Source: Chondrosia reniformis (lineage: Eukaryota > Porifera > Demospongiae > Chondrillida > Chondrillidae). From it: a stretch of DNA of 64,000 nucleotides. Shown piece by piece: positions 1-10,900 of this stretch. The position numbers and the translations under genes are program-made. Every line of letters starts with the position of its first letter. Position 1 is the first letter of the stretch. Where the stretch lies: contig OX359199.1 in assembly GCA_947172415.1 (NCBI GenBank), positions 770,001 to 834,000 on the forward strand. The letters run 5' to 3'. The notes beneath the pieces were generated by a model. It was not told the DNA's origin, made no database searches, and worked only from the letters and a program-made list of their open reading frames with translations.

Positions 1-95
1 TTCTCTTTCTTCTTCACTGGGTCAGACAACTGTTTCTGGGAATTCCACCCTTCATCAGTGACCCTAGGAGTCTTTGTATTCTTGTTGTTCTTCTG
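1..95 (+). repeat. Partial copy of a ~200-bp interspersed repeat
   Basis: This is the 3' half of a repeat that recurs at about 11440-11518, 21556-21745, 23730-23895, 47525-47745, 53685-53725 and, inverted, 58030-58175. Shared landmarks are a stretch like ctacatgctat near the start, a central gagagctttggatgaggata, and an end reading gggaattccacccttcatca. The left part of this copy lies outside the window. Confidence 0.7.
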
Positions 96-311
96 TATAT
101 GTTTTAAGGTAGGAATTGAGTGTTCATGTGATGAATTATATACACATAGCGAGATCAAGGATCAGTGGCCTTCCTTACTAATGTACTATTGTATATACTT
201 GAGAACACTTACATACATTCCCATGTTAATGTGGTTGGTAGTGTTGCATGTCTCAGTAATATTTCCATTGACTATGTACAGTATGCCTGCCTGGTATACT
301 GTATTATGTAG

Positions 312-1403
312 TTGCACCAAGAAAACTGTCCAGGTCAACCTCAAGTATGCCAGTTATGTGGAGAGCAAGTACTACAACCTCATGTACGTTTATATATATG
401 TACCCATGTATACAGTATAATACAAGTGAACTGTTAATGTATATATGTATGTAAATGTACCCATATAAAATATTGTATGATGTACATATGTGTAACTAAG
501 TATGTTTAAGATTAAAAATCCTGTTTTGTTCTCAAAAAGATGAAGGAGCACTTTGAGAGAAAATATCCTTGCATCCTAAGAAAGTGTCCAATACTGGGAT
601 GTACCTTTGAGGTTTGTTTTATTATATATAGTTTCCTTAAAAGTATATACGTACATACCTTAAATTCTGTGATGTAATGAACATTGCATTATTGACTGCA
701 AGGACACTGGAAATGGGCTTGTAATTTCTATTACTATTTTATGACTTAATTATAGGGAGTTTCCATGGACATACAAAGGCATCTACACAGTAGTGATACT
801 TTACACAGCCACCAAAAGATGCTGGAAATTTGCTTGTCCATTATGCGAGAAGGGTCTCCAGTTTTCAGAGAAATCAATCTAGCTGAAATTAAATTCAGCC
901 CGTGTGGCACTTCTGCTGATGTCAGCTTTACTTACTTTGACGTCGCAAGATTCATGCAGCTGCAGAATATTGCAGTGTCAATTGGATCCCTTTGGCAAGG
1001 ATTAGGGTTGGAATCTTTCCCGGGAGTAAACAGAAGAGGTCTGAAGGTTGTAAGAACTGATTCTGTTTCCAATGAGCCTGATGCTTACCTTGCACTTCCG
1101 GAGAGTCTTCAAGCTGAAGGAGTTGCAGGACCCAAGCAGTCAAAGACTGTTGCTATTCCATGTAGGGTACCAGGAAAGAAAAAACAAGATTCAGGCTCAG
1201 ATCCAACTTCATCTGCTACCACTTTGGGCCGAGTTTCCCCGTCTGGTGCGTCTACTGATGATGAGTTGCTAGGTACCAATAGTCCTGTCTCATCAATACC
1301 TAGTGATACAGAAGATCTTTCAGCTGAAGAACCTCTTGAAGATCTTTACATTGTTCAAGATTCCGATCAGGAGACGAGACCGGGTGGAGGAGAAATGGTT
1401 TAG
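312..1403 (+). CDS. TRAF-type zinc-finger protein with a non-MATH C-terminus (5' end off window)
   Basis: Three exons are visible: 312-383, 540-611 and 756-1403. The first two are 72 nt each, and all join in phase 0 with GT donors and AG acceptors. The first encodes a finger with NCPGQPQVCQLCGEQ and a final H. The second encodes a finger containing KCPILGC. The third completes that finger (histidines near MDIQRHLHSSD) and continues for about 190 residues. The rest contains a folded-looking segment (EINLAEIKFSPCGTSADVSF) and then an acidic, Ser/Pro-rich tail. TRAF-type fingers are usually followed by a coiled coil and a MATH domain. None is present here, so this is a TRAF-like protein with an unrecognised C-terminal region. 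The RING and first fingers would lie before the window. The finger assignment is firm; the C-terminal function is unknown. Confidence 0.75.
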
Positions 1404-2703
1404 CTTTAGCTAAAGAATCTACACCTCGTTATGGTTTTACACTTTGTACATTTGAAATGTTCTTTATTTGAGTAATACTTCTAACACTATTACGTACATG
1501 CATACCACAAATTACACATTTATACATAATGCATGCCTTGTCATTTACATTATCAGGATCACCAACAAGAATCATTGCTTTTGAGTGTTTTTTTGAAGTA
1601 TTATTGTACTTGATTGATTATTGCTTTCAAAATTTCAATGGATGGCCATGGTACATCTGCATGGAAAAGTATTGAAACAAAGCAGCTATATATATAGTGT
1701 GATCATGCTACCCATACAGTGGCAATTTAAGTTACTTATCCATCACTTGGATTCTGTGTTTGAGTGCACATATATAACTGAAGCAGGTAGAACATTTGCA
1801 AATTGCACACAAAAAGAGGCGGTTTGTGGTTTTAAAAGAATTTGTTTATAACCAAACACTTGTACAGAAGCGATGTGTATGGATAAGTAGTTTATTATAT
1901 AGTAGCTTATTATAAATATATATATATATATATATATTAAAGAAGGAACTATATAATGCTAATACTGTGCATGTTTAACTTATCCAGGGGTATGTGGTTA
2001 AGGTTAAGGTATGAATAATTTCTGGGCAGTATTTGTAAAATTTCAGCCAATTATCTGCAGACCTCCCCAATGGACATGCTGCTAAAGGCTCTTGATGCAT
2101 AGGACTCCAATTGAACTGTTTTGGAGGGCCATTGAGGTTGGAATTTACCATTGAGGGTAAAGAAATGCTGCCGGTCAGTATCCCATTAGTTATAGGCCAT
2201 ATAAATATAGGTTGCAAGTTTAATCTTTTATACTTAAATGTCCCAATAAAGTGTACAAATTAATAGCTGGATATACCACTATATTTATAATTTTATACTG
2301 ATATTATCTGTATATAATGATGATTGATTAATTTCAAGTATATATATAGTATATATAGCTATAGTACTGACAGGCCTCAACCTTTCAAAATATTATTCAA
2401 GTGATTATATCTCCAGCCTCAATTTCAGGCTCTTTGATACCATACATTAATGCTGTCATTTCTGACATTTCTAACTTATAATAGTAACAAATTGTGACTT
2501 TGAAGCTTAAATTTGGGTTATTAGGAGGCAATCATGTGATGTTATAATATATTATAAAGCTTAAGTCATGATCAGTTTAGTAGCCCATTGAAATGTTCTA
2601 TAAAGGTATACAATACCTGTACAATAGTTAGGTTTTCTAAAATGCTCAATAGTCAAAAAGTTATGTTATATGTTCAATTCCTCTGAGATTGACTACAGCC
2701 CCT
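1404..2703. other. Intergenic, no supported gene
   Basis: This stretch lies between the stop of the zinc-finger gene and the MATH fragment. It holds an (AT)n run near 1915-1938 and AT-rich spacer. The open frames at 1621-1851 and 1975-2217 show no family signature, splice context or composition bias, so I do not call them. Confidence 0.6.
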
Positions 2704-3114
2704 TCAAGTGCAGTAAGATGGATTCTCTAGCATTCTCTGCGGACAGAACTGAGGACAACCTGAAGCTACATTCATTTCTGTCTGAGTCATCTGAAAACTA
2801 ATTGTAGTTGTCTGTCTGTATGGCCAGGGGAGAAGTGGGTCATACTCCCCTTTCATGATGGTCAGGAAGAAGGACACATGGCTACCTCTCCCAGATCCAT
2901 CTCCATTCAGGTACACTCTCAAACAGATCTTGTAGCCATGTCTGGATGTGAAGAAGGGAGCACTGTACAGTGACACTGTCTTCCCTAGAACAGCATCTCT
3001 TCTGCGTCGTGTTACATCGGGGATCTTCCACACATAGACACCATTGTAGGTTGTAGCTTGGAGTGACTGGATGGAGAGTGCCAGATCTGTGTAGTAGTCT
3101 TGTAGCTCCTTCAC
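2704..3114 (-). pseudogene. Isolated MATH (TRAF-C) domain fragment
   Basis: The translation runs from the end of the TRAF coiled coil (ELQDYYTDLALSIQSL) through most of a MATH domain. It carries the family hallmark GEYDPLLPWPYRQ and the later MNVASGCPQF. A block of about 25 residues is missing: after PWPYRQTTT the frame jumps to ISFQ, skipping the strand and loop that the intact copies at 25.5 kb and 35.5 kb carry (LMLLALDG...SFKPDE). The frame stops right after ENPSYCT. At its 5' side the match to TRAF breaks at about 3118, near a possible acceptor, and the upstream frame does not fit. No RING or finger exons lie upstream within reach. It shares the internal deletion with the TRAF gene at 19-23 kb, so it is probably a duplicated 3' piece of that gene. 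An unannotated trans-spliced or alternative 3' exon is less likely. Confidence 0.7.
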
Positions 3115-3389
3115 TGCATTGTAACTGTCTTCCCCTTAAAAGAGCAACACATTCTCAAGTAATTCAGTCAACGCATTCTCAAGAAATTCAGTACAATATA
3201 CATTTAAAGAAACATTTACAAATACTCTGAATGTCAAAAAATAATTCAAAAACAGTACAATACAGATTTACAAATACTCTGAATTTCAAAAAAATATTCG
3301 AAAATGATGAATATACATACTCAATGTACTCATGGTACTCTGTACATGTATCAAGTCACTGCATTGTTGAATTTAGTGAATGCGAGGGT

Positions 3390-6300
3390 TCAAAAGCTGT
3401 TCTGTTCAGGTGAACTACTATAATGTCTTTCACTGTAAGCTAACTGATGATTACCACAGCAAGATACAACCAGTTCACTAACACCTGATCTGTCTGTCTC
3501 TTCAAATTCGATGGAGTGGAAATTCCTGAAGATCCTAGGAAATCCAACTTGAGCTGGAGTTGAGAGGTCTATTGGTTCAGCCGTCTCTTCTTCTCTCTCT
3601 TCATGTGGTATCTCAATCCTGTGAACCACATAAGCTCTCACATTTTGCCTCCTCCTAGGATTCCTAAAATACATGGTACATTACGTACGTACATATGTTG
3701 ACTGCTTAGATACATCACATGCATAGTCACACTAAATCACTTTATTAACAAAAATCAGTTTTATTCTCAAAGGCTAATCACATATGCTAATTGGCAATGT
3801 ATCATCTAAGTAAACATTCTAATTCCTTGATGCATAATTATCAGTATAATGGTAAGTTTGCAAACTATCTATAAGAAGTAACTACAATAATATCATGCAT
3901 ACATTATACACAAAAATAACTCACTGAGCTGGTATCTCAATCCTGTGAACCACATAAGCTCTCACATTTTGCCTCCTCCTAGGATTCCTAAAATACATGG
4001 TACATTAAGAGTACATATAATATTTGTGTTAATTGCAAAAATGGTATATACATTTACTCTTAGTTAGAGTTAACATCCTATTGCATACACAACTCACTGA
4101 GGCAGGGCTATATATTATATATTATACACAACTCACTGAGGCAGGGCTATATATTATACACAACTCACTGAGGTAGGACAATGGATACTCTGTAATTTTC
4201 ACTGATGTTGAGAGGTAATAGCATGACTGGTAGAATGAGCTGAGAGTTATTGTGACCAGAGGTGGTGGATTCCATGAAGATGGTATTTGAGCTAGGAATA
4301 ACGGTACCCTTCACCGACTGCATACCACAGTCTTCAGTAGATTGTCCAGCATCTTCAGGTATCAAAGGACTACATGGCCACTGCAATGGTAAAGAGTTGG
4401 GCACATAGCTGGAATATGCTTCACTTGGCCAAGATGGACAGTCACGGTGAAAAGCTGGCTGAATTACTCCTGAAAAATATGTCAGTAATACAGTAATTCA
4501 TATAAAAATCACGAAATTTGATGCATGATACAGGATTTACCCCATATGTAATGATAATGTACTTATACATTTTATATAATGTGTCTCTATTATCTACAGA
4601 TCCTCTGGTGTGTGTCTAGTTTCTATGGTGTCTCTGATGTCCATTGTGTCTACAGCTCACCCCGGGAGGGATGCATCAAGCCACATTGCGGTTAGGGTTA
4701 GGGTTAGAGTTGTCAAACAAATAGCTGGCCCCAGGCACCCACATACATCAGAGACACCATATATAAAAGGTAAATGCTGAATCAGCATATTTTATGTTTA
4801 ATGAAGTACTAACTGTTCAAAGTGTAATCATATGGAAGAATATTGGAACTCGAGGGCTCTTCTGCTGGTCCAGATTGAGGATCATATGAGTGCACAAGAT
4901 CTCCAGGGTTACAAAAATTCAAGCACAGCTCATAATTAGGATGGATTATCCCTCGAAGTTGTCCTACTAAACTCAGATGAGTCTGTAGTCTTGGTAGAAA
5001 GAGGCCAGCTAGAATTGGACAGACAGAAACTAATCAACCAAGAAATAGTCCAGTATTCAGTTGCACTCACTCTTGATATCATTGAGAGCAACACTTTCAT
5101 AAGCTTGGCTCATTCCAGCCAGTACCTCTAGCAGTTTCAAGGATGCCCTATTCTTGTCACAGGCATAAATTGGTAAAACTACCTGATCAGGGGAGTGACA
5201 GAAACTTAATGTTGATCTCCTGGTGGGCTTTATTGTAAATGCAGGAGCAATGCCATCTTGTGCATCCTGACTAACAAGGCCTTCAAATACAAGGGGCCGA
5301 ATATATTCTGTAGAAAATTAAAATGTCAGTAAGTACAAGGTATAAAAACATCCCTACAAGAAGTAATAAGCTAGGAGTTGTATCTACTAGCCCATATGCA
5401 TGTAACATTTTGATTAAGTAAACACCTTATAGCCATATATAAGTATAAGTATATACCTATTTACTTATGATGAAATTCTATGCAACAGATACTGGCTGAA
5501 GTGAATAAAGTGCCACATTAATATTTATTATCATACCTTGGAGAGTACCATATGGTGGACACGCAGAGGAGTAGAATTGCTCTGTATTAAAATAACCAAC
5601 AGAACTTCTATATTCGAGAACATTCTGTGGAACTAGACTGGTATAGCGGACCACAACAGGCAGTCCCAGCACTCCAGGTATGGGTAGTGTGAGTTGTGGC
5701 AATCCATAAGCCTGCCTGATATAGCAATGCAATAGAATGGGGGTAACTGAGGTCCTTATTGGGAAGTGTTGACAAATTCTTCTTAAATTGACAAACTCAG
5801 GTTTAATAGTAGTTATCACAGAGTATCCCAGGAGTTGGAGGTTTGAGTTGTAGCAAAATAAAGGAGCAACAAACTGGGCTACAGCTATATCAAAAACACG
5901 GAGGTTATTAATTTTATTGTTATTAACAAGCAGACTATTTAACAGTAGTAATTTAATTTATAGGCAATAAATGCAATATAACATAGAGTTATCAAGAAAT
6001 ACGAAGTGTGTAAATTACCTGTACTGTCGCTTTGAATTACCAAAAATCTTAGATTCTGCAAAAAAGAAAGAGATAGGACTAATTATGAAACACACAATAA
6101 GAATCACATATACCGAACACATATACACGTACCATCCCCAAAGAAACCGACTTTCTAGCTTGTAGGTTCTTATCACTTTTAAGTCGAATTTTAGTTTGTG
6201 GAAAAAGGAAGTAAATCGCAACAGGCTTAGGATGAAGCTTTACTTCCTTTTTCCGATGTATATTATACTCTATCACACCCAGTATATACGGATAGCAAGA

Positions 6301-6877
6301 CAGGAAAATCTGACACTTATAGGAAGTTGCTTTACAGAACGGAAACAAATCCAAAATCTACAAAAAGGAGAGACTTGCGGTCAGGTACTTTCCAAGGGAG
6401 AGTCCTATTACAAATCTCGTTTTTCAACCACAATTTCCTCCCACGCAGACAAACTGACTCCTTCAGATAAGCAAAGTCGTAATCAACTATAAACTCGTAC
6501 GTGACGTAATGTATACGTGTGAGACTACGATGTATATGAATTCCGCATAATATGAACACCGCATACGAAGTTTACGATTTTGCTGATTCAGCAACTCTCA
6601 CGTATGTAGGAATATACAAAAAGAGTCTACACTTTTGCCACGAAATCAAAAACGTCCCCAGCGTGATATCTATATCGTTTGCTGTACTTTTAAAAGAGAA
6701 ATAAATGAGTCATTGTTGCCGAGTTATGTTGCCATACACATTCTAGACGAACTAAAAGTTTCTATACATACCTACACTATACAGTAAATAGCACTTACCG
6801 TTCATACTAAGAAGTGATATGAAGGAATCACAACTCAGTAAATCACTGGCGTTAGCTATTAGTAAAATCTTACTCAT
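3390..6877 (-). CDS. Unclassified multi-exon protein sharing exons with the neighbouring kinases
   Basis: Proposed exons, 5' to 3': 6799-6877, 5537-5884, 5071-5307, 4814-5008, 4169-4469, 3925-3987 and 3390-3663. All phases agree and give 498 aa. I do not recognise the family. Three features stand out. The exon at 4814-5008 contains LPRLQTHLSLVGQLRG, nearly the same as the kinase activation-segment stretch LPRLQTNVSLVGQLQR of K1-K5, but without DFG or APE-like residues. The exon at 4169-4469 ends with MLLPLNISENYRVSIVLP, as do the N-terminal exons of K1 and K2. The 63-nt exon NPRRRQNVRAYVVHRIEIP occurs twice in tandem (3925-3987 and the start of 3390-3663). The tail is acidic, then Ser-rich. 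The N-terminus (MSKILLIANASD) is mildly hydrophobic. A 37-nt block at 6019-6055 has good splice sites but shifts the frame, so it may be a skipped or alternative exon. The function is unknown; it could be a regulator derived from a kinase paralog. Confidence 0.6.
3925..3987 (-). repeat. Tandemly duplicated 63-nt coding exon
   Basis: The exon is identical over its first 57 nt or so to the start of the last exon (3607-3663), including the preceding ttttag acceptor and the short repeat before it. Both begin in the same phase. The duplication therefore adds 21 codons (NPRRRQNVRAYVVHRIEIPAQ less one residue) without a frameshift and can be included or skipped in frame. Confidence 0.75.
4085..4172 (-). 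repeat. Short tandem array carrying 5' splice sites (three copies)
   Basis: The core cacaactcactgagg recurs near 4088, 4125 and 4160. On the minus strand each copy reads CCTCA followed by the donor GTGAGTTGTG. The copy at the exon edge (4163-4168) is the donor I use. The same array is expanded beside the matching exon of K1 (11.5-11.64 kb) and K2 (16.5-16.64 kb). Confidence 0.75.
4624..4761. repeat. Foldback element with telomere-like core
   Basis: The 17-bp arms 4624-4640 and 4745-4761 (tatggtgtctctgatgt and its complement) are perfect inverted repeats. Between them lies ggttagggttagggttag (4690-4707), three TTAGGG-type units. The element sits in an intron of the gene at 3.4-6.9 kb and is probably a small non-autonomous element. 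Confidence 0.65.
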
Positions 6878-7972
6878 TTTTAACAGACTGGGTGTTCCAC
6901 TATAGCTTGTGCCTATATAAGTAATACCCCGGTCATGACATCATAAACTTGTGGTCAGTGCAATTGCTGATTCAGCATGTCAGTGCAATTGCTGATTCAG
7001 CATGTCAGTGCAATTGCTGATTCAGCATCTCTACAGAATGGTAGTCTAATATTGCGACCGACCGCCCCACGAGTTTTTTAAATTCGAAAAACTTGTTAAT
7101 ATGTTATTAGCTGCCAGGCAGCTCGTTGACTTTGTGTAATTAAGGGGAGGGACAGCTTGGTTATAGGAGTGGAGAGAGACTGGACATTCGGATGGTTTAC
7201 ATTTATACAATTATTTGCTTTTAACGATAAAACAGAGTACAGACATGTAGGATTAAATAGTTAAATGAATCGCCGTCCAAAATACTTTTAAACTAGCGAC
7301 TGAGCCTCTTTTATGTTATTACTACCAGCTATATAGCATAATGTGACTATAAATGTATATAGAAGTAAAATGTGTGGTTAATATAAGTTGCTTAAAATTC
7401 AATCTAGATCTGCAATGTGTGCAAGAAATGGTCTAGTTTGCATAAGTGCAAACTATAGGAAGTCCCTAACACTGGGGTTTGGAATATCATTCACTCTTAA
7501 GAGAGGTTGTCGAATATACTTTCATAAGATTACCTAATATACCTTTTAGTTAAAAACTAATGAATATCATTAGGTATTGCTTTTCATGCATTGTAGCCCC
7601 TTTACACAGTTTATACAACATCTCTACAATTAGGAGGTGTTATAATTGTAGTTTACAAAACTATATATACTGGAATGTGGAAAATTTGAGCACAATGCAT
7701 ATTTTTCCAAGTACGTATATATCTGCACATTATTGTCACATGTACATGATCACTGTCTTGCGAGTGTTTTTCTAGCTATAGATGTACTGTATATTGCAAA
7801 CACTACCTTCTCTAGATCTACTACCATTTTACTTACAAAACAATTTATAAACTAAAGAATTCATGTTCACTGAACTGTTTCAGTAGTTCTCTAGCTAAAT
7901 TAACAATCTATTATAATAATACATTATACTATGCATATATAATATGTACAGTTAGAATTACTTACAAATAAT
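6878..7972. other. Intergenic/promoter interval between the 3.4-6.9 kb gene and K1
   Basis: It contains three tandem 25-bp units (6954-7028) just upstream of the minus-strand start at 6877 and a TATA-like stretch (tatataa at 6914-6920 on the plus strand). I see no coding signal. The open frame at 7560-7775 has no supporting feature. Confidence 0.55.
6954..7028. promoter_or_regulatory. Three tandem MARE-like palindromes upstream of a gene start
   Basis: A 25-bp unit is repeated exactly three times. Each copy contains TGCTGATTCAGCA (6965-6977, 6990-7002, 7015-7027), which differs only at the central base from the Maf/CNC-bZIP recognition palindrome TGCTGA(G/C)TCAGCA. Further copies lie at 6581-6593 in intron 1 and, on the other strand, at 4775-4787 in another intron. 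The array is 77-151 bp upstream of the ATG at 6877. A regulatory role is inferred. Confidence 0.45.
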
Positions 7973-10900
7973 TTAAGAACTAAAGAATTCATGTTTCAGC
8001 AGTTCTCTACAGCTAGGTCTGTCTCTCGGAACCACTTGAAGACAGTCTTCTACAAACTGCCACAACTGAGTCCAGTTTGGGTAAACAGACTTGAGCAGTT
8101 TAATCTTCTGGATCTTTCCAACTGCAGCTGACTCTTTATGCCATGGAAAATACTTGTGGTTACAGAGAGTGATGAAGGCCATCTGACGATTATACAGTAA
8201 ACAAACATACATTATAGATCACTATGAAAGGTAGTGAGTGTAAGCATACTACTATAATAACAATGAAGGTAATATGTACAGTCTATTATGTGTACGTAAA
8301 TAGAGAACGCTTACATGTTTCTGTGTGTATGGCCCTGAGTGACTGAGGAATATCTTCAACATACTAGCTCCTACTGACCATATGTCTGGTGCAGTCAGTG
8401 TGTCATAGTCAGTAAGATCAGATCTTGTTCTTGTAGTAATCAAGATGTACTGAATAATAAAAATAATTAGTCAACTTCACCTTTAATTCATAACTGTAGT
8501 CTTTACAGTCACCAGCTCACCTCCACAGGTCTGTATCCAGGTGTACCAATAGGATTGGATCTCTGTAGTTGTCCCACTAAACTGACATTGGTCTGGAGTC
8601 TTGGAAGATCAATAGCCGAGTCAAAGTCACCAACCTTCACTTCAAACTTCTGCCCATGCATACACATGAATGGACCTTCACAAGTGCAGTGCATGCCCAA
8701 CAGGAAGTTGCTGGCTGCAATTGGAGGAGGAAAAAGGAAGTTCAAATTGAATTCTTACTCATTGTTTAGCTATGAATAGTAACTCACGCTTCACATCGTT
8801 ATGTACGATATTGTTCTGATGAAGATGGTCTAGTCCACCCAGCACACTCCTCACTATGTGTTTGGTATTGTCCACAATCAGTTGGAGCACTTCTGGTTCA
8901 TCCTTGTACTTTAGTAGTAGAGTGCTGATGCCCCCGTGACCAATCTGGTTGAGGTAGCTTTGCAGGTCTCCGGACATCTTTGGCAGGAAGTGGTAGCAGA
9001 AGAACCTCCTTGACCTCTTGGGATCCTCTTCTCCCATCATCACTGACAAGAGAGGGAGAATGTTCTTGTGGTCCAACCTAGCCATCACATCCACCTCCAT
9101 GAAGCGGTAGTGAGTCTATGGAGAGGAGAGGAATTTAAAGATTTTGAGGCAGCTTGTTGGCAATGGGTAGATAGATATAACCTATACTTTTGCACATACT
9201 ATTTGGCATTACCGTAATTCGGGAAATTTTCGTTGTTAAAATATTTTCGTTGTTGGCACAAACCACGAAAATTTATCGCACGAAATGTTTTTAACAACGA
9301 ATAATAACACGTTGTACAATCTACGTATATGTAAACGTAACACAGCTGAGCGCGGCCAAAATGGCTCTACTGCGATATCTGCAGCACAAGGACGGTTTAC
9401 CGGACCCAAAGGGCTCACTTTCGTCCGAAGTACCAGCAGCCACAATCGTAATTACGTAACGTGTATATATTTTCGTGGTAACCCCCAGACCACGAAAATT
9501 TTTCCCACGAAAATTTCCCGAACTACGGTAATAAGTGCTAATGTACATGTATATACATTAGTTAATTGATGATCGCAACAACTACTCCATATCACTTCAT
9601 GTATATACATATATACAGAGAAGTATAACTGAACCACAAGTATAGGACATTATAGGACATATGGAAATGAATTGATGAATTTAAAACATTCCAAAACATT
9701 AGTCTCCATGTACTGAAAACACTATGTGCAATTTACCTATATAACTGTGTCTAATTTTATATTAAGTAATTCAATATATAGCTTGTGTGTATATGTGATA
9801 CTAATTAGATAGTGATCAATCGAAGAAACCTTATACATCTAAATAATTAAAAGAGGAATGCCTTCCATGCTCATGATGACTCAGCAGCTGTACTGAAGTC
9901 ATTAGTATGCAGGGGAAATACCTAACATATATATTACATACAATTGTAGCAATAAGGATCTACAACATTTTTCTGGGAATTTTAGGTGCAATTCCTAGAA
10001 AAGCTGTGTCATAGTATCACTTGGAGCATGACCTGTTTTCTGTTTTGACTGAAACTAAAAACTAAAATATACTTTGAACACACAATTAAATAGAAAATGA
10101 TACATTTCAATAATACACAGGTACCTATATGTATGTATGGCTTTTAACACATTATGCATTTTCAAGTTACAGTCTACAAATTTCTTACTTAATTCACTGT
10201 ATATCCTTATAATACACCAACAACTATATGTTATAAGACTACATGTTGTATACCTTCTTCACTGCAAACTCTTCCCCTTGGAAGTAAATGATGGTGATTG
10301 TGCCATTCCCTCCTTGACCAATATTTGCGTCTATAGCAGCTTGTGAGGGAACAGGGAGAACACTACCCTCAGCGAAGAGGGGGGAATTCTAAGGAGAAAA
10401 ACAGCAACATGAATAAAAGAGAACTTTGAAAAGCTGAGAATTAATATTCCTATTGTACCATTATTACACCTCTGAATATACATTACATCACACATTGTTA
10501 TCAATATTTAAGAAATACATCAAATTGCATGATATTGTGCTACAAAAACATATTATTGCACAATGACATGTAAACTTGGATTTGCATATACCATAGATAC
10601 TATGTACGTACTATGCTACTTAAATTAGTATGTTAAACATGAGATTGAATTGTACTCAACACTTCATGATCACTGACACATACATGTGTACATGAATTCT
10701 CTAATCAATACATATATATGTGTATTCTCTTCAAATTTCCTATTATAATATTATAATTGAGTGATCTTGTGATTGAAACTATATGCATAAACAATTATAT
10801 TAAATTATGCATAAAAATCAACTTACAGAATACACAATACTACCAGGCGTCTTTCCTACATGAGATACTGCTGGAGGTGAAGAATGGTCCCCTCTTTTAA

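Noticed and set aside
58..420. 120-aa plus-strand frame
   Set aside because: It overlaps the TRAF finger exon in a different frame; the finger frame (NCPGQPQVCQLCGEQ) carries the signal.
6019..6055. 37-nt exon in the 3.4-6.9 kb gene
   Set aside because: The splice sites are good, but inclusion shifts the frame into the next exon; skipping it keeps one frame, so I left it out of the model.
9236..9637. Overlapping small frames on both strands around 9.3-9.6 kb
   Set aside because: They are read through the inverted repeats of the MITE.
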